Numbered from the stretch's first letter, positions 1-7,128 are shown. The stretch is 15,557 bases of DNA from an uncultured Parabacteroides sp. (GCA_900552415.1 USAD01000027.1:1-15557), one strand, 5' to 3'. The notes: a model not told the origin generated them from the sequence alone. Numbers and translations are program-made.

Positions 1-1161
1 CACTTTCCCTGTCAATAAACCATTAAGGATAATAGTGCCTTCGTTCGTCAGCGTACCGCTATTATCAATGGTGCCATTATTGATCAAAGTGGATCCTTCC
101 GATACGGTCAGGCTGGCCCCGTTCCCAATGGTCAGGCTCTCGCCCTCACCGATCTCCAAATCCTCCTGCAAGGTCACATCACCGTACACAGTGCCACTAT
201 TGCCGTCAAAGACGATGCCGCTGCTATTTTCACCTGATGGTGTCGGCGTAGGAAGTGTTATCGAAGTTCTTGATGCACTGATCCCGCCATTTCTGGCGTC
301 CACGATCGCATTTTCGCTGACCGTCAGCCTGGTAGTGTCACCGGTGGCTTGAAACGATCCCACATAAAACAGTATCCCATCACTGCTTCCAGTGCCGCTG
401 GCGGTCAGGCTGCCGCCATTGACTTTAAGGGAGAGCTGCGGGGAGTTGGTGGCGATTATGCTGGACTGCACACAGACGCCAGCGTAGCCAGAAGAGGTTT
501 GAGTAGTCTTTGCCACGACAGACGCGTCTTTGATGGTAAGGGAGGCGTCGCCTGTTCCGCTTTTGACATATATTCCGTAATTAAAACCAGATACTCCCAG
601 ACTGCCGTTATCGCTGCTATTTCGGATGAGAAGGGAGGCATTTGTGCCTACTGTCTCTCCTTGTTGTGCATCCACATAAATCCCATAGTTGCCTGTGATG
701 GTATTCGTGCCAATCAGTTCGATAGTCAGGGCAACTGGTTGATTGCTGCTGCTGCCCTTAGCATAGATCCCGGCAGTGAATGGATTATTGTATTGATGAA
801 AACTTCCTGAAATCTTCGCATCTTTCAGCGTCAGAGTGACGGTGCTGTACTCGTATTTGACATTCCAATCATTAGAATCGTCGGTGGCATCATTGACCCG
901 TGTTAACTCCCCACTGTCATTTGTGGCCCAGTAGGAATCTTCAAAGAGAGGAAGACTCATATTTCCCACATAAAGAGTATTAGGCGCACCTTCCGCCGCC
1001 AGCGCCGTGACGGGCAGGATCGCGAACAATAAGATCGTCAAAATAAGCTGTTTAAGAAAGGGTGTCGTAGTTCCCGCGGAACTATAGCGTTTTTTCGCCA
1101 TTTCCGCGCCGATAGGAAACCCGTCTTGTCTTAGGATCTTCTTTTGGGGGTTGTTTTTCAT
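1..1161 (-). CDS. Secreted beta-strand-repeat (adhesin-like) protein, C-terminus off the left edge
   Basis: The reverse strand is open without a stop from the ATG at 1161 to the window edge (387 codons, 3' end missing). Residues about 36-55 form a hydrophobic stretch (QLILTILLFAILPVTALA) with an Ala-x-Ala type cleavage site near residue 55, so the protein is predicted to be exported. After it come Ser/Thr/Gly/Asn-rich rungs, each with a GIY-like step (TAGIYAKG, NYGIYVDA, NYGIYVKS, YAGVCVQ), spaced like a right-handed beta-helix. From about residue 340 there is a run of short NGT/SGT/EGT strands (LINNGTIDNSGTLTNEGT), a pattern common in large surface proteins of gut bacteria. No catalytic motif is visible. 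An in-frame ATG at 1101 (MAKKRYSS) would give a shorter, more usual signal peptide and may be the true start. Hand-counted GC in sampled lines is about 47%, lower than the gene upstream. Function beyond surface exposure or adhesion is unknown. Confidence 0.75.
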   Translation of the reverse strand, partial: MKNNPQKKILRQDGFPIGAEMAKKRYSSAGTTTPFLKQLILTILLFAILPVTALAAEGAPNTLYVGNMSLPLFEDSYWATNDSGELTRVNDATDDSNDWNVKYEYSTVTLTLKDAKISGSFHQYNNPFTAGIYAKGSSSNQPVALTIELIGTNTITGNYGIYVDAQQGETVGTNASLLIRNSSDNGSLGVSGFNYGIYVKSGTGDASLTIKDASVVAKTTQTSSGYAGVCVQSSIIATNSPQLSLKVNGGSLTASGTGSSDGILFYVGSFQATGDTTRLTVSENAIVDARNGGISASRTSITLPTPTPSGENSSGIVFDGNSGTVYGDVTLQEDLEIGEGESLTIGNGASLTVSEGSTLINNGTIDNSGTLTNEGTIILNGLLTGKV

Positions 1162-1220
1162 GTTTTTTCTTTTTATGTGTTTATACTCGTTTATCTCGAC
1201 CGTAGTTTTGCGGGAACTCT

Positions 1221-1228
1221 CAAATTTA
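1221..1228 (-). promoter_or_regulatory. Candidate -7 box for the beta-strand-repeat protein
   Basis: The reverse strand reads TAAATTTG, an exact match to the Bacteroidetes -7 consensus TANNTTTG. It lies about 60 bases before the ATG at 1161. No clear TTTG element is seen at the -33 position, so the promoter may be weak or regulated. The call is based on the consensus alone. Confidence 0.5.
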
Positions 1229-1236
1229 TGAACGGT

Positions 1237-1248
1237 CATTCGCGAATG
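1237..1248. repeat. Perfect 12-bp palindrome, candidate operator
   Basis: CATTCGCGAATG is its own reverse complement. It lies 8 bp upstream of the -7 box at 1221-1228, in the spacer between the -33 and -7 regions, where a bound repressor would block RNA polymerase. The core TTCGCGAA also occurs in the 16-bp palindrome at 14364-14379. A regulatory role is inference from symmetry and position. Confidence 0.4.
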
Positions 1249-1334
1249 TAGGGATAAGTATCGGGAAAATCAAGCGGTTGGAGGATGATTTTTTTTCGTG
1301 TTGAGGCATATTTTTGGAAGAAGCGTTGTTTTAA

Positions 1335-2264
1335 TTATCGGCTCGTGCGGCATTTCCCTTGCCAGGAATCGCGTTCGGCGAGGCGTCGGTTCACCCGGGC
1401 GGTGAACTCGTAGTTCTTCAAACCCCAGTCGGGCGCGATGAGCAGCTCCTTGGGCGATTGCGAGACGAAACGTTCGAGGGCAATGGCGGGATCGAGCCGC
1501 TCGATGAAATCGATCGCCAGGTCGATGTACTCGTCGGCCGTGAAGAGATGGAAATCCTCCGGTTGCCGCTCGAACTCGAGGGCCATACGGGTGTGGCGGA
1601 TCAGTTGCAGCTGGTGCAGCTTCAGGGTGGTGAGAGGAAGGTCGGACAGGCGGTCGGCATGCCCCAGGATCTCGTCGCGGCTCTCGCCCGGCAGCCCCAG
1701 GATCAGGTGGGCGCCGGCGGCGATGCCCCGGGCGGCGGTGCGACGGATGGCCTCCTCGGCCTCGGCGAAGTCGTGTCCCCGGTTGATTCGTCGCAACGTG
1801 CGATCGAGCGTGCTCTCCACGCCATATTCCACAAGGACAAGAACCTGTTCTGAGAGGCGGGCAAGGTAATCGAGCAGGCGGTCGGGCACGCAGTCGGGGC
1901 GTGTCCCGATAACCAATCCCACGACGCCGGGATAAGAAAGCGCCTCCTCGTAGAGCCTTTCCAGCCGTTCCTGCTCGCCGTAGGTGCTGGTGTAGGCCTG
2001 GAAATAGGCGAGATAACGCATCTCCGGGTATTTACGCGAGAAGAAACGGACGCCCTCCGCCAGCTGGTCGGCGACGCTCTTGTCCGTCTGGCAATAGCCG
2101 GGGTTGAATGTCTGGTTGTTGCAATAGGTACAGCCGCCACGACCCTTGCTGCCGTCGCGATTGGGGCAGGTAAAGCCCGCGTTGATGGCGATCTTCTGCG
2201 CCTTGAAAGGGAAACGCTCGCGCAGGAAGTCGCCGAACTCCCGATATCTTTTTCGTTCAGTCAT
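1335..2264 (-). CDS. YhcC-type (TIGR01212) radical SAM protein
   Basis: The 309-residue protein has the radical SAM cluster-binding cysteines at C33, C45 and C48 in the stretch TCPNRDGSKGRGGCTYCNN. The spacing CX11CX2C and the flanking CPNRDG/GRGGCxYC are characteristic of the YhcC/TIGR01212 subgroup. The cluster should bind S-adenosylmethionine and start a 5'-deoxyadenosyl radical reaction; the substrate of this subgroup is not known to me. Further conserved-looking stretches are YFQAYTSTYG (about 87-96), GTRPDC (about 120-125) and HLILGLPGE (about 186-194). The start fits the family, with a short basic N-terminus leading directly to the cluster motif. The gene is divergent from the dipeptidyl peptidase gene. 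Hand-counted GC across 1621-1860 is about 68%, well above its neighbours. Confidence 0.9.
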   Translation of the reverse strand: MTERKRYREFGDFLRERFPFKAQKIAINAGFTCPNRDGSKGRGGCTYCNNQTFNPGYCQTDKSVADQLAEGVRFFSRKYPEMRYLAYFQAYTSTYGEQERLERLYEEALSYPGVVGLVIGTRPDCVPDRLLDYLARLSEQVLVLVEYGVESTLDRTLRRINRGHDFAEAEEAIRRTAARGIAAGAHLILGLPGESRDEILGHADRLSDLPLTTLKLHQLQLIRHTRMALEFERQPEDFHLFTADEYIDLAIDFIERLDPAIALERFVSQSPKELLIAPDWGLKNYEFTARVNRRLAERDSWQGKCRTSR

Positions 2265-2279
2265 GGCGCGAACTTAACG

Positions 2280-2300
2280 AAAAAAGGGGCTCGCCGAGCC
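2280..2300 (-). terminator. Terminator-like hairpin just upstream of the radical SAM gene
   Basis: Read on the minus strand, GGCTC-GGC-GAGCC forms a 5-bp GC stem with a 3-nt loop, followed by CC and six T residues. It ends about 15 bases before the ATG at 2264. No gene upstream on this strand needs a terminator, so it could be an attenuator for the radical SAM gene, a stop for antisense transcription, or chance. The stem is short. Confidence 0.25.
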
Positions 2301-2331
2301 TGCCCGCGTAGGTTTCCTTGCTTTTTTGTGC

Positions 2332-2339
2332 TACCTTTG
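2332..2339 (+). promoter_or_regulatory. Strong -7 box for the dipeptidyl peptidase IV / lipA cluster
   Basis: TACCTTTG is an exact match to the Bacteroidetes -7 consensus TANNTTTG and is followed by C, as is common. Transcription would start near 2346 and leave a leader of about 38 bases before the ATG at 2384. The -33 side is T-rich (TTTCCTTG near 2313-2320) without a perfect TTTG at the ideal distance. The leader is A-rich with AAGGA shortly before the start codon. Confidence 0.65.
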
Positions 2340-2383
2340 CCCGTTGCGAGTAAATGAGGACAATATAAAATAAGGATAAAGAC

Positions 2384-4558
2384 ATGAGAACTTGGGCATT
2401 GACATTGTTTATGTCGCTCTCTCTCGCTGGGGGAGCGTTCGCTCAGACAGGCTCCAAGCCTGTTGATTTGAAGGCCATTGTGGATGGTCATTTCCGCCAG
2501 AAGACATCGGTGGGCGAGATGCGCTCCCTGCCCGACGGTGAGTATTACACGGCGATGAACCCGGAGCGTGATATGATCGTGAAATACGCGTACCGCACGG
2601 GCGAGCCGGTGGACACGCTCTTCAACACGAAGACGGCCCGTGAGTGTACGTTTGATGATTTCGACGGCTATACGATCAGTAGCACCGGCCATCACCTGAT
2701 TGTTTGGCGCGAGACGGAGGCGATCTATCGCCGCTCGCGCAAGATGGTGGTCTACGACTACGACGTGCGCCGTAACTATGTGAAGCCGATCTCCGACGCT
2801 GCCGGCAAGCAGATGATTCCGACTTTCTCGCCGGACGGCCGTATGTGCGCTTTCGTACGCGACAACAACATCTGGATTCGTAAGTTTGATTACGATACGG
2901 AGGTGCAGGTGACGAAAGATGGCGAGCTGAACAAGATCCTGAACGGTATCACCGACTGGGTTTATGAGGAGGAGTTCTCGGTGACGAACCTGATGGCCTG
3001 GTCGCCCGATAGCGAATACCTGGCTTATGTCCGCTTCGATGAGTCGGAGGTGCCGGAATACTCGATGCAGGTGTATGGCGACGGCTATTATCCCTCTTAT
3101 TATAAGTTTAAGTACCCGAAGGCGGGCGAGAAGAACTCGAAGGTCTCTTTGCATGCCTATTGCGTACAGACACGTGATACGAAAGATCTTAAGGTTCCGG
3201 TAGACGGCGATAGTTATATTCCGCGGATTACCTTTACGAAGAACGAGGACCAGCTGGCCGTCATGACATTGAACCGTCAGCAGAACATCTTCAATATGTA
3301 TTTCGTGAACCCGAAGAGCGGTGTCTCACGGCTGATCCTGCGCGACGAGAACAAGTGCTATGTTGACTCGGAATGGCTCACCTCGATCCATTTCCTGAAG
3401 GATGGCTTTACCTATGTGAGCGAGCAGGATGGCTACGCGCACATCTATCTTTACTCGCCGACCGGTGTTGTACAACGTCAAGTAACGAAGGGTAATTGGG
3501 ATGTGACCCGTTTTATTGGTATCGATGAGAAGACGAAAACCGTTTATTATGAGTCGGCAGAGGAGAGTCCTACCCAACGGGCCGTTTATAAGATTGATGC
3601 CAAAGGGGTGAAGGTGAAGCTCTCTAAATCGGTGGGCACCAACTCTGCCTCTTTCAGTGCTAACTACGCCTATTATGTGAACCGCTATTCGAACGCGAAC
3701 ACACCGGTGCGTATCACCGTCAATGAGACAAAAACTGGTAAGGAGCTGCGTGTCCTGCAAGATAATGCAGCCTTGCGTGAGCGCTTGAAAGAGTATCGTT
3801 TCGCCCCGAAGGAGTTCATGACGGTACATACGGCTTCCGACTATGAGTTCAATGCCTGGATGATCAAGCCGGCTGATTTCGATCCTTCCAAAAAATATCC
3901 GGTGATGATGACGCAATACAGCGGTCCTAATTCACAACGGGTGCTCGATTCCTACAGCTTTGGCTGGGAATATTACCTGGCGTCGAAGGGCATCATCGTG
4001 GTTTGCGTGGATGGCCGCGGCACGGGCGCCCGTGGCGAGGCTTTCCGTAAGTGCACCTATATGCGGATGGGTGAACTGGAGTCGAGAGACCAGGTGGAGG
4101 CGGCACAGGCCTTAGGCGAACTGCCTTACATCGATAAGGACCGGATCGCGATCTGGGGCTGGAGCTTCGGTGGTTATAATACTTTGATGGCCCTGACCGT
4201 TGGTAACGGCACCTTCAAGGTGGGTATCGCAGTGGCACCGCCGACCGACTGGCGTTTCTACGACACGGTTTATACGGAGCGTTTCATGCGTACGCCGCAG
4301 GAGAACTTCGAGGGTTACAACGCGACCTCACCGTTGCTCCGTGCCAAGGAGCTGAAGGGCAAGCTTCTCCTGATTCACGGAACGGCTGACGATAATGTGC
4401 ATTTCATGCAGTCGCTTGAGTATGCCGAGGCGTTGGTACAGGCCGGCATCCAGTTTGACATGCACGTCTATAAGGATCGCAACCATGGCATATCCGGAGG
4501 CAACACCAGCTACCATCTCTATACGAAAATGTCCAATTACCTGTTCGATAACCTGTAA
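2384..4558 (+). CDS. dpp4: Dipeptidyl peptidase IV (S9B family), periplasmic
   Basis: This 724-residue serine exopeptidase is expected to remove Xaa-Pro (and Xaa-Ala) dipeptides from peptide N-termini. A signal peptide (residues 1-20, cut after AGGAFA) points to the periplasm. Residues about 50-450 are the beta-propeller domain and contain DWVYEEE at 191-197, the double-Glu motif that holds the substrate amino terminus in DPP4. The alpha/beta-hydrolase domain has Y512 in QYSGP (oxyanion tyrosine), the nucleophile S594 in GWSFGGY, D669 in GTADDNVHF and H701 in RNHG. The whole triad and the glutamates are present, so the enzyme should be active. Length matches bacterial DPP4. It is the first gene after the -7 box at 2332, and lipA follows five bases after its stop. 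In gut and oral Bacteroidales such enzymes serve peptide catabolism, and gut homologs are reported to act on host peptide hormones; that role here is inference. Confidence 0.95.
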   Translation: MRTWALTLFMSLSLAGGAFAQTGSKPVDLKAIVDGHFRQKTSVGEMRSLPDGEYYTAMNPERDMIVKYAYRTGEPVDTLFNTKTARECTFDDFDGYTISSTGHHLIVWRETEAIYRRSRKMVVYDYDVRRNYVKPISDAAGKQMIPTFSPDGRMCAFVRDNNIWIRKFDYDTEVQVTKDGELNKILNGITDWVYEEEFSVTNLMAWSPDSEYLAYVRFDESEVPEYSMQVYGDGYYPSYYKFKYPKAGEKNSKVSLHAYCVQTRDTKDLKVPVDGDSYIPRITFTKNEDQLAVMTLNRQQNIFNMYFVNPKSGVSRLILRDENKCYVDSEWLTSIHFLKDGFTYVSEQDGYAHIYLYSPTGVVQRQVTKGNWDVTRFIGIDEKTKTVYYESAEESPTQRAVYKIDAKGVKVKLSKSVGTNSASFSANYAYYVNRYSNANTPVRITVNETKTGKELRVLQDNAALRERLKEYRFAPKEFMTVHTASDYEFNAWMIKPADFDPSKKYPVMMTQYSGPNSQRVLDSYSFGWEYYLASKGIIVVCVDGRGTGARGEAFRKCTYMRMGELESRDQVEAAQALGELPYIDKDRIAIWGWSFGGYNTLMALTVGNGTFKVGIAVAPPTDWRFYDTVYTERFMRTPQENFEGYNATSPLLRAKELKGKLLLIHGTADDNVHFMQSLEYAEALVQAGIQFDMHVYKDRNHGISGGNTSYHLYTKMSNYLFDNL

Positions 4559-4563
4559 GAGCG

Positions 4564-5409
4564 ATGGTAGAGCATGTGAAGAAGCCGGAATGGCTTAAGA
4601 TAAGGCTGGGAGGCAATGAGCGGTTTACGCAAACGAAGCGGATCGTTGAGTCGCATTGCCTCCATACGATCTGCACGAGCGGGAAATGCCCCAACATGGG
4701 TGAGTGCTGGAGCCGGGGAACGGCTACCTTCATGATCGGCGGAGAGATCTGTACCCGCTCTTGCCGTTTTTGCAATACCCTGACGGGAAAGCCTCTGCCG
4801 CTCGATCCGAGGGAGCCGGAAAACGTGGCCGAGAGCGTTGCCCTGATGGGGCTGCGCCACGCCGTTGTCACTTCCGTCGACCGCGACGATCTGCCCGACT
4901 TGGGTGCCGCGCATTGGGCACGGACGATCGAGGCCATCAAGCAGCGTAACCCGGAGACGACGATCGAGGTGTTGATTCCCGATTTTCAAGGGCGGCTGGA
5001 GTTGGTAGACCAAGTGGTCGACGCCGCTCCCGAGATCATCTCGCACAACATGGAAACGGTGAAACGTATATCGCCTCTTGTCAGGAGTGCGGCTCGCTAT
5101 GAGACGAGTCTTGCCGTGCTGGGGCGAATCGCCGAGCGTGGTGTGGTGGCCAAGACCGGTATTATGGTTGGTCTTGGCGAGACACCCGATGAGGTCGAGG
5201 AGCTGATGGACGACGTACGCTCGGTGGGCGTGCAGGTCCTGACGATCGGTCAGTATTTGCAACCCTCGCGTAAGAATATCCCTGTCGTCGAGTACGTGAC
5301 GCCCGAGCAGTTCGAGCGTTATCGTGAGGTGGCGTTAGGCAAGGGATTCACGCACGTAGAGAGCGCGCCGCTGGTTCGCTCCTCCTATCATGCCGAAAAG
5401 CATGTTTAG
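4564..5409 (+). CDS. lipA: Lipoyl synthase
   Basis: LipA inserts two sulfurs into protein-bound octanoyl groups to make lipoyl cofactor for 2-oxoacid dehydrogenases and the glycine cleavage H protein. The 281-residue sequence has both iron-sulfur signatures. The auxiliary cluster uses C37, C42 and C48 (CTSGKCPNMGEC, CX4CX5C) and the radical SAM cluster uses C63, C67 and C70 (CTRSCRFC). Near the C-terminus, RSSYHAE (272-278) carries the conserved RSSY serine that ligates the auxiliary cluster. VTSVDRDDL (about 101-109) and HNMETV (about 161-166) are also typical. The ATG lies five bases after the peptidase stop, so the two are probably cotranscribed. No lipB, lplA or lipoate-dependent enzyme is in the window. 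Confidence 0.97.
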   Translation: MVEHVKKPEWLKIRLGGNERFTQTKRIVESHCLHTICTSGKCPNMGECWSRGTATFMIGGEICTRSCRFCNTLTGKPLPLDPREPENVAESVALMGLRHAVVTSVDRDDLPDLGAAHWARTIEAIKQRNPETTIEVLIPDFQGRLELVDQVVDAAPEIISHNMETVKRISPLVRSAARYETSLAVLGRIAERGVVAKTGIMVGLGETPDEVEELMDDVRSVGVQVLTIGQYLQPSRKNIPVVEYVTPEQFERYREVALGKGFTHVESAPLVRSSYHAEKHV

Positions 5410-5413
5410 GGTT

Positions 5414-5442
5414 TTAAACAAATGTCTCTTTCTTTTGTTTAA
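5414..5442. repeat. AT-rich inverted repeat between lipA and the membrane protein gene
   Basis: TTAAACAAA (5414-5422) is exactly complementary to TTTGTTTAA (5434-5442) across an 11-nt pyrimidine-rich loop. The 9-bp stem begins 4 bases after the lipA stop. It holds only two G-C pairs and lacks a following T-run, so it is a poor terminator. It might stabilise or process the transcript, or bind a protein. Confidence 0.3.
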
Positions 5443-5451
5443 TTGATGAAT

Positions 5452-5457
5452 AGGAGG
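5452..5457 (+). promoter_or_regulatory. Shine-Dalgarno AGGAGG deciding the start at 5467
   Basis: AGGAGG lies 9 bases before the ATG at 5467 and after the earlier in-frame ATG codons at 5443 and 5446. It favours 5467 as the translation start. Such a full Shine-Dalgarno is unusual in this window, where the other starts have A-rich leaders. Confidence 0.55.
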
Positions 5458-5466
5458 AATGAGACG

Positions 5467-6588
5467 ATGAAGATTAGAAAGAGATTTGAGAATCAGGCGG
5501 TCGGATTGTTGCCCCTGTTGCTGTTTATGGTGATGGACAACTACTTGTCCTATAAGTTGTCCTTCGCCATCGGCGTGGTGGTCTGCTTGCTCTGTTTGGG
5601 ATTGTACCAATTCCTGAGCAAGGGCAAGGTCTATCACTTCCTGCTGCTTCAGTCCGCCCTGACCCTCGCTCTCTATTCCATCTTCTTTTGTTTGCGGCTT
5701 GAGCCGGTCCTTTTCATCTACTCACCATTGATCACCGAAGTTCTTCTGGTGGTTGTCCTGGCCTTTTGCAGTTTCACCCGTCGGTTTGCCTTCTCCAGGT
5801 TACGAACCTCCAACTTGCCTCTTTATGAGCGTACTCTCATGCGCTCGGTGCTGAGCGAGTTTTATTTCGTGGCACAACTGACGCAGAGCCTGTATACGCT
5901 GCATCTCTTTATTATCCTGTTTTACTCGCTCTTGCCGGATTATATGACCGATTTACGGACGGAATATTTCCTGAACCGTGTCATGGGAATCCTGATCGGT
6001 CTGTTCGTTATTGTCTATGAGCAACTTCGCCTGACCTTCATGCAGGGGCGCTTGCGTAAGGAGATGTGGTTGCCGGTCTTGGGCGATAACGGGAAGGTTG
6101 TCGGCTGCATTGCCCGTTCGGTGAGTCGTTCGCTTCGCAAGAAATACTATCATCCGGTCGTGCGGATTGTCGTGGTGTGCCAAGGCATGCTCTATCTTGT
6201 GAAACGGCCGGATAACGAGTTTGTTTCGCCCGCCCTGCTCGACTACCCGTTGCGTTCGTATGTCCTGTTCCGCAAGAGCATCGATAATACGGCCAAAGGA
6301 CTGGTTAACGAGAAAAGTCCCGGGGCTGCCCGTGATCTGCGTTTCCTGATTCGCTATACGTTCGAGAACGACCAGGTGAAGCATCTCGTCTCGCTCTATG
6401 CGCTTTGTCTCCACTCGGAGGAGCAATTGAAGCGGCTTGTCGGTCACAAGGGTAAATTGTGGACCATCAAGCAGGTCGAGGAGAACAAGGGTTCCGGCCT
6501 CTTCAGCGAGTATTTTGAGAAGGAATTTCCTTATCTGCGCAGTACTGTCCTGCTGGCGGAGAGTTGCACACGTCGGCACGGTAAGTGA
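5467..6588 (+). CDS. Six-segment membrane protein with a degenerate Nudix-like C-terminal domain
   Basis: With the start at 5467 the protein has 373 residues (381 from 5443). Hydrophobic stretches at about 11-25, 30-50, 57-77, 81-101, 141-157 and 172-186 predict six membrane segments. The soluble part (about 197-373) reads like a Nudix domain of the YfcD/IPP-isomerase-like group: LPVLGDNGKVVGCIARS, then HPVVRIVVVCQGMLYLVKRP (229-248), and late strands VKHLVSLYALCL plus EEQL and GKLWTIKQVEEN. Where the catalytic Nudix box should be (about 260-288), nearly all expected Gly and Glu residues are replaced (RSYVLFRKSIDNTAKGLV), so hydrolase activity is unlikely. A binding or sensing role is possible but is inference. 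It lies 57 bases after lipA and meets the phosphoesterase gene tail to tail. I know no established function. Confidence 0.75.
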   Translation: MKIRKRFENQAVGLLPLLLFMVMDNYLSYKLSFAIGVVVCLLCLGLYQFLSKGKVYHFLLLQSALTLALYSIFFCLRLEPVLFIYSPLITEVLLVVVLAFCSFTRRFAFSRLRTSNLPLYERTLMRSVLSEFYFVAQLTQSLYTLHLFIILFYSLLPDYMTDLRTEYFLNRVMGILIGLFVIVYEQLRLTFMQGRLRKEMWLPVLGDNGKVVGCIARSVSRSLRKKYYHPVVRIVVVCQGMLYLVKRPDNEFVSPALLDYPLRSYVLFRKSIDNTAKGLVNEKSPGAARDLRFLIRYTFENDQVKHLVSLYALCLHSEEQLKRLVGHKGKLWTIKQVEENKGSGLFSEYFEKEFPYLRSTVLLAESCTRRHGK

Positions 6589-6597
6589 GGCTGTTGC

Positions 6598-7086
6598 TCA
6601 ATCGGTCAGCTCGATCACTTCCAAATCCTTTATTTGTCCCGCATCAAGGACGAAACGAACCAGAGTGCGGACTTTGTGGAAGCCCTGTTTGCCAGCGGCG
6701 CCGGGATTGATGTGTAGGCAATCAAGTCGCTTGTCGTATTGGACCTTCAGGATATGCGAGTGGCCGGCGATGAACAATTTCGGGTGATATTCCGCCAGGA
6801 TCTCACGGATGCCCGGGGCGTAACGACCCGGATAACCGCCGATGTGAGTCATGCAGACTTTGACGCCGGCGACCGTAAAAAAGGTGATCTTCGGGAAGCG
6901 GGTCCGGAGTGCCTGCCCGTCGATATTGCCATAGACTGCCCGAAGCGGGGCGATCTGCGCCAATTGGTTCGCCAATTCTTCCGAGCCGATGTCGCCCGCA
7001 TGCCAGATCTCGTCGAGCCCTTGGAAATATTTCACGTAACGCTCGTCCCAGTAGGCGTGCGTGTCAGAGAGTAATCCGATTTTCAT
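6598..7086 (-). CDS. YfcE/MJ0936-type metallophosphoesterase
   Basis: The 162-residue protein is a compact calcineurin-like phosphoesterase, probably a dinuclear-metal phosphodiesterase on small substrates. All the expected metal ligands can be read: D8 and H10 in SDTH, D32 in HAGDIG, N54 in VYGNID, H81 in MTHIGGYPGRY, and H109 and H111 in AGHSH. The C-terminal NPGAAGKQG is also typical of YfcE-like enzymes, and length fits the family. The natural substrate is not known from sequence. The stop lies 9 bases from the stop of the convergent membrane protein gene. Its start is divergent from ppk1 with 63 bases between. No convincing -7 box was found on its strand. Confidence 0.92.
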   Translation of the reverse strand: MKIGLLSDTHAYWDERYVKYFQGLDEIWHAGDIGSEELANQLAQIAPLRAVYGNIDGQALRTRFPKITFFTVAGVKVCMTHIGGYPGRYAPGIREILAEYHPKLFIAGHSHILKVQYDKRLDCLHINPGAAGKQGFHKVRTLVRFVLDAGQIKDLEVIELTD

Positions 7087-7120
7087 TGCCGTAATTTAAG
7101 TTTATCTCGCGAATTGTCTT

Positions 7121-7128
7121 TATATTTA
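7121..7128 (+). promoter_or_regulatory. Possible -7 box for ppk1
   Basis: TATATTTA matches the TANNTTTG consensus except for the last base. It lies 21 bases before the ppk1 ATG and would give a leader of about 15 bases. No clear -33 element is seen. Because the gap is short and AT-rich, chance is a real alternative. Confidence 0.35.

Noticed and set aside
35..810. Plus-strand open frames (105 and 153 residues) over the left edge
   Set aside because: They are shadows of the minus-strand beta-strand-repeat gene, which is continuously open, has a signal peptide and a -7 box. The plus frames show no domain, leader or sensible composition.
2269..2276. TAAGTTCG on the minus strand as a -7 box for the radical SAM gene
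   Set aside because: It ends 4 bases before the start codon, so transcription would begin at or inside the coding sequence, while the N-terminus matches the family from the ATG at 2264.
2261..3154. 297-residue minus-strand open frame inside the dipeptidyl peptidase gene
   Set aside because: The plus-strand frame has the complete DPP4 motifs. The minus frame is His/Leu/Val/Arg-rich, as expected for an antisense shadow in this composition.
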